In this document: positions 47,388 to 55,085 of the stretch, in pieces | How the letters are laid out: every line of letters begins with the position of its first letter | How positions within the stretch are numbered: position 1 is the stretch's first letter | Assembly: GCA_018821305.1 (NCBI GenBank) | Contig: JAHJMN010000143.1 | Span: 1-59,901, forward strand | Direction of reading: 5' to 3' | Length of the DNA: 59,901 bases | Source of the DNA: Myxococcota bacterium | Lineage (GTDB): Bacteria > Myxococcota_A > Polyangia > HGW-17 | Translations under genes and position numbers: made by a program | Notes under the pieces: model-generated | Told to the model about the DNA's origin: nothing | The model's database searches: none | What the model saw: the letters and a program-made list of their open reading frames with translations, nothing else

Positions 47388-48485
47388 CTAACGATTTGAA
47401 CTTAAATGATTATTGGTCTTTTTTGTGAAGTTTGCGTTTTGACGGGCAATAACTGAAGATTTCTTATTCTTCTTTTTATTCAGAGGATTTATATCGGCTT
47501 TTAATTTTTCTACATGCTTTCGAGTGTACTTTGTTTTAATTTTTTTTCCGTCTTTTTCAGATTGAAGTTTTCCTTCATCATCTTCGTCTTTTTCCTCTTT
47601 TTTAATAACTGGAATCACAAGGGCTCTGGTTGGATTCTCACGGTTATCAAGATAAATCAGATTTATGTCTTTCAATGCAATCTCTACATTTGCCAGAAAT
47701 TGATCCAGAACTGCAAACTGTTGCTTGTAATTTTCCAGATCTACCTGAACTGATGTGGTACTTTCCTTGAGAATAAGTCTGGCAGAATCATGCTTTACAT
47801 ATACTTCAGAAACCGCAGGTCTGGCGGAATTGGAAGAATATACCTCCATCATATCAATAACTCTCTTAAGTCTTCGACTGATGACCGCAGGTTTAAGATT
47901 GTAATCTTCACGGGAGAACCCCGTAATAATAAATTTTCCCTTGAGAGCAGATGTTTCAGCCTTTTTAAAGATTTGACCTTTTGAATTCAGCAGATAAAAG
48001 TTGTTCTCCCCACCGGAAGTTAGAAATAAAACTGAACAAACAGCACTTTCTTCTTCGATTTCTATTACAATAGTGTCCGGCAATTTTCGCCAGACACGGG
48101 CTTCACGAATCCATGGATGTTCAACTAATTTTTTACGCACCTCTCCAGGTTTGACTTTAAATATATTCGTTCCCCAACTCAATCCTGACTGTCGAATAAC
48201 TTCTTTTTTTTCGATTTGCCGTGTATGTCCAATTTTTACATGGCGAAGACGAAAATGTGTTCCATGATAAACATATTGATATCCTTTATATATACCAAAC
48301 AAGAGGAGCACTAGAAATAAAAACCCTCCCACGGGCGCTCTATATTTTTTTAAATCAATCTCTGGAAGCTTGAACCTTTCCTTTTCAGGAACTGGAACCT
48401 CATCAGTTGATGAAGGCGCCTCCTTGATGACCCTGCGTACGCCACGGGTAGGCGTTGCTTTTTTTCTCAATTTCGGAATTCTCAT
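47388..48485 (-). CDS. ftsQ: Cell division protein FtsQ/DivIB
   Basis: The protein has 365 residues, topologically typical: a basic cytoplasmic N-terminus, one transmembrane helix (about 51-69), a POTRA domain (HFRLRHVKIGHTRQIEKKEV..SGLSWG) and the FtsQ domain (PWIREARVWRKLPDTIVIEIEEE). The C-terminal tail (about 300-365) is unusually long and Lys-rich (KKNKKSSVIARQNAN..) compared with standard FtsQ. It recruits later divisome proteins. murC lies 28 bp upstream. Confidence 0.9.
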   Translation of the reverse strand: MRIPKLRKKATPTRGVRRVIKEAPSSTDEVPVPEKERFKLPEIDLKKYRAPVGGFLFLVLLLFGIYKGYQYVYHGTHFRLRHVKIGHTRQIEKKEVIRQSGLSWGTNIFKVKPGEVRKKLVEHPWIREARVWRKLPDTIVIEIEEESAVCSVLFLTSGGENNFYLLNSKGQIFKKAETSALKGKFIITGFSREDYNLKPAVISRRLKRVIDMMEVYSSNSARPAVSEVYVKHDSARLILKESTTSVQVDLENYKQQFAVLDQFLANVEIALKDINLIYLDNRENPTRALVIPVIKKEEKDEDDEGKLQSEKDGKKIKTKYTRKHVEKLKADINPLNKKKNKKSSVIARQNANFTKKTNNHLSSNR

Positions 48486-48513
48486 AAACCAATTTCCTGT
48501 TCAGTTAGTGTCC

Positions 48514-49923
48514 TTAAATATTTTTATTAAAATTCTTAAGTTTTTCCAACAATGATGGTCCTACTTTAGTTATACTTCCAGCCCCAAGAGTAATAACCAG
48601 ATCTCCGGTTTTGACTGTTTTCATGAGCTCAGCAAGGGTCGAATCTGGATCTCCTGTAGATATTGCCGTCCTCCTGGAACTTCTGGAAATTGAGTCAGCC
48701 AATCTACGGGAATTAACATTTTCTCGCGGAGGTTCCCCGGCTCCATATATCTCTGAAACAAATATCAAATCAGCATTAACAAAGGCACGGGAAAATTCCG
48801 AAAACAAATTAACAATTCTGGAATATCTGTGAGGCTGAAATACTGCAATTATCCTGCGATCCGGGTAACCCAGACGAGCAGCTTCCAGTGTGGCCATAAT
48901 TTCCGTTGGATGATGGCCATAATCATCAACCACCAGAATGCCGCCATACTCACCTTTGATTGTAAACCTTCTGTCAACACCTTCAAACTCCTTGAGAGCT
49001 TTTGCAATGGATTCAAAAGGCAACCCTAATTCCAGAGAACAAGCAACACAGCCAAGGGAATTAAGAACGTTATGACGTCCTGGAATATGAATTTCAATTT
49101 TCCCGACCTCTTTTCCATGTGCACTTACATTATAGGTACTCATGAGCCCGTCTGTTTCAAGGTTTTCCGCTCTGTAATTAGCGTGAATAGATTGACCATA
49201 GGTTACAATTTTGCGATGTACCGTCTGAGCGACATTCATCAGGTGTTCATTGTCGGCGCATACTATATTAAACCCATAAAATGGAACGGAGGACATAAAA
49301 CTTCTAAAACAGTGCTTTAAGTCATTAAAATCACTGTAGTTTTCCATATGCTCCTGATCAATATTAGTAACAATATTTACCATTGGTCTCAAAAATAGAA
49401 AACTCCGATCACTTTCGTCCGCCTCAACGAGCATAATTTTACCCGTCCCGGTTTTTGCATTTGAACCGAGAGAATTGAGTTTTCCGCCTATTATGACCGT
49501 CGCTTCTGCTTGTGCTTCCTGCAATATTGTCGCCATTAAAGAAGTTGTAGTTGTTTTTCCGTGGGTACCCGCTACGGCAATCCCGTCGGAAAATCGCATA
49601 AGTTCTGCAAGCATTTCTGCCCGTGGAATTACAGGAATTTTAAGATCTCTGGCCATAATAATTTCTGGATTATCATCCCGTACGGCACTGGATTTTACTA
49701 CCACATGAGCATTGACTACATTTTCACCTCGATGTCCTTCAAAAATTGTCGCACCTTTTTTCTCGAGGCGCTCAGTGTTCTCATTTTTTCTTAGATCGCT
49801 TCCAGTAACTGTGTATCCAAGATCAATAAGAATCTCTGCGATACCACTCATTCCTATACCCCCTACACCAATAAAGTGAATCTTTCGTACTCTTTCCCTG
49901 AAAAGTCTCTGAGGCCTGCTCAT
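48514..49923 (-). CDS. murC: UDP-N-acetylmuramate--L-alanine ligase MurC
   Basis: The protein has 469 residues, full length. It adds L-Ala to UDP-MurNAc, the first peptide-stem step of peptidoglycan synthesis. N-terminal Rossmann motif FIGVGGIGMSGIAEIL, the ATP-binding loop AGTHGKTTTT and the Mur-ligase DDYGHHPTEI motif are present. The start overlaps the murG stop by 4 nt, so it is translationally coupled. Confidence 0.96.
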   Translation of the reverse strand: MSRPQRLFRERVRKIHFIGVGGIGMSGIAEILIDLGYTVTGSDLRKNENTERLEKKGATIFEGHRGENVVNAHVVVKSSAVRDDNPEIIMARDLKIPVIPRAEMLAELMRFSDGIAVAGTHGKTTTTSLMATILQEAQAEATVIIGGKLNSLGSNAKTGTGKIMLVEADESDRSFLFLRPMVNIVTNIDQEHMENYSDFNDLKHCFRSFMSSVPFYGFNIVCADNEHLMNVAQTVHRKIVTYGQSIHANYRAENLETDGLMSTYNVSAHGKEVGKIEIHIPGRHNVLNSLGCVACSLELGLPFESIAKALKEFEGVDRRFTIKGEYGGILVVDDYGHHPTEIMATLEAARLGYPDRRIIAVFQPHRYSRIVNLFSEFSRAFVNADLIFVSEIYGAGEPPRENVNSRRLADSISRSSRRTAISTGDPDSTLAELMKTVKTGDLVITLGAGSITKVGPSLLEKLKNFNKNI

Positions 49924-51065
49924 TTGTTTACTCCATCACCCGATAAGGTAGTGTATTCAGAATAGTTTTTTAAAAATTTAAGCATATCATCACGGATATC
50001 AGATGCGGCCTGAGGTTTTGCCAGAGCCGTCATTTTCCGGGACATTTCTTCCCGAAGTACTTGATCCATAGTAAGTTTTTTTAAAGTTTCTATCAGCACT
50101 TGTACCGTAAGGTCTCGTTCTGTGATACAAACAGCGCCTCCTGCGGATTCAACAGATAGAGCATTAAGTTCCTGATGATTGTCCGCGGCGTATGGATATG
50201 GTATAAGTATTGCTGGCTTGCCTGCAATTGCCAATTCTGCAAGAGTTGTCGCTCCCGCACGGCAGATAATCACATCTGCTTCATTGTACGCATCATGCAT
50301 TTCATATATAAATTCAGACACTTCACTTTTAATGCCAGCTTTTCCATAAGCAGATTTTACTTCAGTTTGATCCAGTTTACCTGTTTGATGCCTGATTTTT
50401 ATATTCAATTCAGATAGTTTTGTGGCCGCATCAATTAGAGCTTTATTAATCGCATGCGCGCCCTGTGAACCACCGAAAACAAGCACATTACATTCAGTGT
50501 GCGCCTCGGATAACCCGGCATTCTTTATGCTTTCAACAATGTTTTCTCTGACAGGATTTCCCGCCGGAATGAACCGGTTTACAGGAAAAAAACCAGCACT
50601 TTCTTTAAACGAAGCGTAAATCCGCCTCACAAATTTGCCCAGAATTCTGTTTGTGATTCCCGGCCTGGTATTCTGTTCAAGGATAAAAGTCCGGAAAAAC
50701 AACATTGTAGCGGTCATCACTAGAGGTCCGGATGCATATCCGCCCACCCCAACAACAATCTGTGGACGAACCCTCAATAGTATCCATATGGATTTGAAAA
50801 AAGCTAACGGAAGTATTAAAAATCCAAGAATTGTGCCTATAACTCTACCGCCTTTGAGTCCTTTAACAGGAATAAGATGAAGGTCATAGCCTTCCCTCGG
50901 CACAACACGCGTTTCAATTCCTCTTTTGCTCCCCACAAAATGAACTTCAGCTCCAATTTTTTTGAAGCTTTCGGCTAAAGCGATACCAGGATAAAGATGT
51001 CCCCCTGTGCCTCCACCAGCTATGATTACTTTAAGTTTTTTTTGTGTCGCTTTCTTTGCGGGCAT
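49920..51065 (-). CDS. murG: UDP-N-acetylglucosamine transferase MurG
   Basis: The protein has 381 residues from ATGCCC at 51065, which has GGAGG six bases upstream; the frame extends 19 codons further upstream without a ribosome-binding site. Signature motifs are GGGTGGHLYPGIALAE, VGVGGYASGP, and a C-terminal donor-binding region with ICRAGATTLAELAIAGKPAIL and PYPYAADNHQE. It makes lipid II at the cytoplasmic membrane. It is the first gene of this dcw string; ftsW and murD, usual upstream neighbours, and murB/ddl between murC and ftsQ are absent here. Confidence 0.96.
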   Translation of the reverse strand: MPAKKATQKKLKVIIAGGGTGGHLYPGIALAESFKKIGAEVHFVGSKRGIETRVVPREGYDLHLIPVKGLKGGRVIGTILGFLILPLAFFKSIWILLRVRPQIVVGVGGYASGPLVMTATMLFFRTFILEQNTRPGITNRILGKFVRRIYASFKESAGFFPVNRFIPAGNPVRENIVESIKNAGLSEAHTECNVLVFGGSQGAHAINKALIDAATKLSELNIKIRHQTGKLDQTEVKSAYGKAGIKSEVSEFIYEMHDAYNEADVIICRAGATTLAELAIAGKPAILIPYPYAADNHQELNALSVESAGGAVCITERDLTVQVLIETLKKLTMDQVLREEMSRKMTALAKPQAASDIRDDMLKFLKNYSEYTTLSGDGVNK

Positions 51066-51280
51066 CCGATTCCTCCAGTTTTCCACCCACCAAGGGGCGG
51101 ATTTTCCCACAGGAGAATACATTTATTATTGCTTTAACTCAAATTTTACTGAAAATGTGATCTTCAATGGTTATTGTAATCCTTAATATAATATCATATG
51201 TTTTCAGACCATTTGGGTACTTTAAGAATGCGTCAGATATAGAAAATATATTGAAATTCGAACTTAACCATAATAGACTC

Positions 51281-51308
51281 TCGATCCTTTAAACCGAAAT
51301 CGGTCTGG
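51281..51308 (+). promoter_or_regulatory. Solo terminal-repeat motif directly before queG
   Basis: TCGATCCTTTAAACCGAAAT then CGGTCTGG, only 2 bases before the ATG at 51311. It contains the 12-bp palindrome ACCGAAATCGGT. It takes the place where a ribosome-binding site would be expected. Matches occur before cheD and yncE. Confidence 0.4.
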
Positions 51309-51310
51309 AT

Positions 51311-52378
51311 ATGGCTCTTGATCAAGATGCAGTTAAAAAAGTTTTAGAAACCTGTTGCCAAAACCTTGGAATTGACGCATGGGGAGTATCAACGCCCCCA
51401 TATGATATAGAATATACTTTACTTAAGTGGATACGTTGCGGTTACCATGGAAAAATGAGCTATCTCGCTCGCAATTACTCACTCAGATCCAATCCTGCCT
51501 ATTTTATTCCCTATACAAAAAGAGTTATCAGTTTTGCCGCATCTTATGGGATTGGTATTGATTCCACTGGCCGATTTGCTTCATATGCCCTTGGAAAAGA
51601 TTATCATTCAAGGATGTCCCTTGCTCTCTCACGTATCACAAGAGAACTAAAAACAAACTTTGGTGGTAAATATTTTTATTTAGTTGATTCGTTTCCTATT
51701 CCCGAACGTGAAGCCGCTGTCAAAGCAGGGCTCGGCTGGATAGGAAAAAGTGGAAACCTCATTGTACCCGGTGTTGGCCCCAATGTTTATCTTGCAGAAA
51801 TTCTTACGGATCTTGAGATAGACAATACGCTTCATAATACCGATCATCATAGTTGCGGCGATTGTAGGAAATGCATTGATGCCTGTCCCGGAAAAGCTCT
51901 CACTGGGGATGGAACCGTTGATTCTACAAAATGCATAAGTTATTATTCAACGGAAATTCGTGAGGCTCCACCGGAAGATTTACGCCGGGAGTGGAATGGG
52001 CGTTTTTTTGGATGCGAAACCTGTGTGGCAGTATGTCCTCATGTAAAAAAACGTACTTCCTGGGATGGCGATGACTCAACTCCCCTGCCTGATGACCTTT
52101 TCCACGAACTTCCTCATCTGGGAAAAAGTCGGTGGAAGGGAACTGTTCTGGAAAGATTCTCTAAAAAGAAACTGATGTATGATTATATAATGTGTGTGAG
52201 TTCATCCCTGGATAAGTTATCAAATCCAGAAATTGAAAATGCTGCAGGATTTATTGGTGAATTCCGAATTAATCTTTCTTTTATCCGCAAAACATGGCCT
52301 GATGATCAGCAACTTCTCAAACTAGTAAACTGGGCCGAAGATATACTATTCAAAATCAGCAATCGTGACTTTCTTTAA
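51311..52378 (+). CDS. queG: Epoxyqueuosine reductase QueG
   Basis: The protein has 355 residues, normal for QueG, the cobalamin- and Fe-S-dependent enzyme that reduces epoxyqueuosine to queuosine in tRNA. Two Cys-rich [4Fe-4S] clusters are visible (SCGDCRKCIDACP and GCETCVAVCP), as is the family block PEREAAVKAGLGWIGKSGN. The N-terminal substrate part (YHGKMSYLARN) matches too. No classical ribosome-binding site lies before the ATG. The downstream convergent gap holds a partial family C element. Confidence 0.95.
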   Translation: MALDQDAVKKVLETCCQNLGIDAWGVSTPPYDIEYTLLKWIRCGYHGKMSYLARNYSLRSNPAYFIPYTKRVISFAASYGIGIDSTGRFASYALGKDYHSRMSLALSRITRELKTNFGGKYFYLVDSFPIPEREAAVKAGLGWIGKSGNLIVPGVGPNVYLAEILTDLEIDNTLHNTDHHSCGDCRKCIDACPGKALTGDGTVDSTKCISYYSTEIREAPPEDLRREWNGRFFGCETCVAVCPHVKKRTSWDGDDSTPLPDDLFHELPHLGKSRWKGTVLERFSKKKLMYDYIMCVSSSLDKLSNPEIENAAGFIGEFRINLSFIRKTWPDDQQLLKLVNWAEDILFKISNRDFL

Positions 52379-52457
52379 CTATGACCAATACTGTTCGGTT
52401 AATGCGTACTATTTGATATTGTTATGAAAAAAAACATTTTAATAAAAACTAACCAGG

Positions 52458-52580
52458 AAGGCAGTAGCAGTAACAGGGAGGCAATTTTTGCTTTGCAAAA
52501 ATGCAAGGGGAAAACAGGGGCTCTTTCCTGAAGCATTTCTTTAAACCGAGTCACAATCCTTTTACTCAGGACACGATCTA
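52458..52580 (-). repeat. Family C element, partial copy C6 with A-like terminus
   Basis: Only the right half of a reversed copy is present, with the nested hairpin insert (52471-52509) also found in C4. Its end reads GAGTCACAATCCTTTTACTC then AGGACACGATCTA, i.e. a family C body joined to a family A-like terminus. The final TA plus C gives TAG on the minus strand, the stop codon of uppP. Confidence 0.65.
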
Positions 52581-53387
52581 AAAAGAGAATAACGAGGGGA
52601 AAAGAAAAACAGTCATACAAAAAGCCGCAAGGGGGAAGAGATACCATGCAAATATCCTTATTTTGCCCTTTTCAACGATTTTTACGAGGAACACTAAACT
52701 GAAAAAACCAGCAATTGCACTAAGGGCAACGCCGGAAATGAGGTGCAGCGGGTTTGAAACCGAGGAAATCGCTCTGCCCTCCAGAATTCCAGCTCCAGCA
52801 ACAGCGGGAATAGCAATGAGAAATGAAAAACGAGCAGCAGCAACGGGTGAAATACCCATTAAGAGGGCTGCACAGATTGTAAAACCACTTCTGGAAATTC
52901 CCGGTGTGACTGCTAAACCCTGCACAATTCCGAGTATTAATGCATGTTTCCAGGTCATGGTAACATCACGTGGACGTATTTTTGAAGTAATAACCAGTAA
53001 GACCGCAGTAAATGTAAAAGCCCCACTGAGATAAAGCCATGGACTTGAGCCCATGAACATTTTTTCGATAGGATTTTTTAAAGTTAGAGCAATAATTGCA
53101 GTAACACCGGTAGCTAAGACTATATGAAAGATTAATAAAACAGACGTACTCTCAACGTTTTTTCTTAATATGAACAAGAAAAAAGATTTGATAAGATCCA
53201 TTATAATATCACGATAATAAAAGATTATTGCGCCGAGAGTTCCGAGGTGGAGAAAAACATTAAAAGCAATAGATGGCTGTATATGAAGAATTTTCTCCAG
53301 AACAACCAGATGACCACTTGACGAAACGGGAAGGAACTCTGTCAATCCTTGAAGCAAACCGAGTAAAAGTGCAGATAATATTGACAT
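52578..53387 (-). CDS. uppP: Undecaprenyl-diphosphatase UppP (BacA)
   Basis: The protein has 269 residues, a polytopic membrane protein. It recycles undecaprenyl diphosphate to the monophosphate for lipid II and other envelope polymers. The diagnostic motifs LLQGLTEFLPVSSSGHLVVLE and GIVQGLAVTPGISRSGFTI are both intact, including the acidic, Ser/His and Arg catalytic positions. The TAG stop (52578-52580) is exactly the end of the repeat element described above. It shares functional theme with the nearby murG/murC. Confidence 0.96.
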   Translation of the reverse strand: MSILSALLLGLLQGLTEFLPVSSSGHLVVLEKILHIQPSIAFNVFLHLGTLGAIIFYYRDIIMDLIKSFFLFILRKNVESTSVLLIFHIVLATGVTAIIALTLKNPIEKMFMGSSPWLYLSGAFTFTAVLLVITSKIRPRDVTMTWKHALILGIVQGLAVTPGISRSGFTICAALLMGISPVAAARFSFLIAIPAVAGAGILEGRAISSVSNPLHLISGVALSAIAGFFSLVFLVKIVEKGKIRIFAWYLFPLAAFCMTVFLFPSLFSF

Positions 53388-53401
53388 TTATTATATAACT
53401 T

Positions 53402-53446
53402 ATGTCCTGAAACACGTACTTTTCAAGTTTACATCGAACAGGACAT
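53402..53446. repeat. Family B-like stem, copy B5
   Basis: ATGTCCTG (53402-53409) and CAGGACAT (53439-53446) form a perfect 8-bp inverted repeat, a shortened family B stem. It is followed by a spacer (GAAGACATTGAAATTATTG) that matches the spacer between B3 and A4, and then by family A copy A5, so this is a third B-spacer-A composite. Confidence 0.65.
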
Positions 53447-53471
53447 TGAGATTGAAGACATTGAAATTATT

Positions 53472-53529
53472 GTGTTCTGTTAGAAACTTTTTAGATTTCA
53501 TGGCGAAGGGAATAACAGGACACAAACTA
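53472..53529 (+). repeat. Family A element, copy A5 (supplies the yncE-like stop codon)
   Basis: The outer arms GTGTTCTGTTA/TAACAGGACAC pair with one G-T wobble. The inner part (GAAACTTTTTAGATTTC, then CATGGCGAAGGG) is a weaker version of the two hairpins. The right end TA (53528-53529) with the preceding C gives TAG on the minus strand, used as stop codon by the beta-propeller gene. Confidence 0.7.
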
Positions 53530-54642
53530 TTTAATAGTACACCCATACCAATCGCGTTTGGATTTGCGGTTCAGGGGACGACGTTTAATTGTAGGTCCCC
53601 ATTTGGAGGGAGCTGTCTCTCCGGGTTTAACCCTATAAACTGCCCAAACATCATCACTGCACCATCCGGTCACATAAATAAATCGGTCATCATGGCTCAC
53701 AGTCAGGCCACTTGCTCGAACAATATCAAGGGGAAGAATTTGAGTTTGATATGTACTTGTATCCATTACAGTCATGCTGTGACCGGTATAGTCAGCAGTA
53801 TAAATAAATTTCCCATCTCTTGAAATTTCGATAGTCTTAGGTTTATTTCCAACTGGCACATTCTTGATGATCTTGTCTGTAGCTGTATCTATTACAGAAA
53901 TGACCGATGTCCCAAGTATACTAACATACAGATATTTACCGTCAGGGCTGATAGCCGTATGTCTAGGCCCGGATCCGGTTTTAATTATTCTATAAGGTCG
54001 TCTTTTATTTTTCTTTAATTTCCCGGACAAATCCACAACAGTTACATTTTTTCCTGCGTTGTTGGCTATATACAATGATTTCTCATCTTTTGACAGGTTT
54101 AAACCTCTTGGATTTTTGTAACCTATGTAGTTATAGGCAACCTTCCAGGTACCGAGATCTACTTCCGCAAACCCTGCCCCTTCCCATTGAGTCATATACA
54201 TTTTTGTATTGGCTCTGTTCAGAAGCATCATTTTTGGGAAACCCCCAACCTTTACTCTTCTAATATGCTTTAAAGTTGGAATATCAACCAAATCCAACCA
54301 ACCACCGTACATATTGGTTGAGTAAAGAGTCTTGGAATCGGATGATACAATAGTTTCAATTGAATTACCCTTATACGCGATGTACTTAATAAATTTAAGT
54401 TCAGGTGTTGAATATACACTGATAGTTTTTATATTTTTCTGACCGAAATTACTTACAAAAAGATATTTACCATCCGGAGAAGTACTGCAACCCTTTGGCA
54501 TTACCGCGGTTTGCGCTCCACCCCAGATGATGAATTCATTATTGGACACAGTAATTTTATCTCCAGGTTTTCTGGTACCCAAAACCGCAGGAGAATGAAG
54601 AACTATTGATATTGATATCAATAAAAATGTAATTTTTTTCAT
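53527..54642 (-). CDS. YncE-like secreted beta-propeller protein
   Basis: The protein has 371 residues with a signal peptide (core FLLISISIVLH, cleavage near VLG). The mature part is a seven-bladed YVTN/YncE-type propeller, with repeats such as STSPDGKYLFVSNFG, LSKDEKSLYIANNAG, ISPDGKYLYVSILG and ISRDGKFIYTADYTG. Such proteins bind partners or small ligands in the periplasm or at the surface. No catalytic residues can be assigned. The TAG stop is formed by repeat copy A5. Confidence 0.85.
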   Translation of the reverse strand: MKKITFLLISISIVLHSPAVLGTRKPGDKITVSNNEFIIWGGAQTAVMPKGCSTSPDGKYLFVSNFGQKNIKTISVYSTPELKFIKYIAYKGNSIETIVSSDSKTLYSTNMYGGWLDLVDIPTLKHIRRVKVGGFPKMMLLNRANTKMYMTQWEGAGFAEVDLGTWKVAYNYIGYKNPRGLNLSKDEKSLYIANNAGKNVTVVDLSGKLKKNKRRPYRIIKTGSGPRHTAISPDGKYLYVSILGTSVISVIDTATDKIIKNVPVGNKPKTIEISRDGKFIYTADYTGHSMTVMDTSTYQTQILPLDIVRASGLTVSHDDRFIYVTGWCSDDVWAVYRVKPGETAPSKWGPTIKRRPLNRKSKRDWYGCTIK

Positions 54643-54752
54643 ATTCAGAATCCATTATCTTCCGGAAAATCTTAATTTCCTGGATATCGCTTTGCTAAAG
54701 CGGTCTAATATTCCACTATTTATCGTGGAAATCAATTTTTATTCATTTATAC

Positions 54753-54777
54753 AGACCGTTTCGGGTTTAAAGGATCA
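54753..54777 (-). promoter_or_regulatory. Solo terminal-repeat motif upstream of the yncE-like gene
   Basis: On the minus strand it reads GATCCTTTAAACCCGAAACG then GTCT. It is about 110 bp upstream of the start, in the same orientation as the matches before cheD and queG. Confidence 0.35.
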
Positions 54778-54838
54778 AAAACAAAATATTTTCCCCCCGG
54801 AATTCTAATTTTTTCCAAAAATAGTAAATTTCTGTAAA

Positions 54839-54868
54839 TTGTTCACCCCCTGAGTGCTGTACTATAAT
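54839..54868 (+). promoter_or_regulatory. Sigma-70-like promoter of the pseudokinase operon
   Basis: A TTGTTC -35 box and a perfect TATAAT -10 box are separated by 18 bp. They lie about 220 bp before the start codon, leaving a long 5' leader. This is the best promoter-like pair I found in the window, but it is not verified. Confidence 0.45.
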
Positions 54869-55085
54869 TTATCTTGGTTTTTCAAGGGAGATCTCAATTG
54901 ATCCATTTTTTACTTATAAAGATACTTCCATACTTAAAAAACGGTGCATGATAATGGATTTTTTGTAAAAATTCTCTTAAAACGTGTATTTCAGGAAGCG
55001 TGATCTTGACCTTATGACATAAACGAATTATCCTTAGCTGAATTTGCAAACGCAAGTTCTGAATAAATGTAAATCGGAGGTACCG

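Larger units (their letters stand above)
54643..55085. other. Divergent intergenic region with motif copies and hairpins
   Basis: No gene is supported. It contains CGCTTTGCTAAAGCG (about 54689-54703) followed by GGTCTA, the hairpin TTCCAC-TATTTATC-GTGGAA (54711-54730), and the motif at 54753-54777 (yncE side). On the other side is a sigma-70-like promoter at 54839-54868 (pseudokinase side). Confidence 0.5.

Noticed and set aside
52399-52647. Small minus-strand gene after uppP
   Set aside because: It runs through the family C remnant and overlaps the end of uppP; no start signal or protein-like composition.
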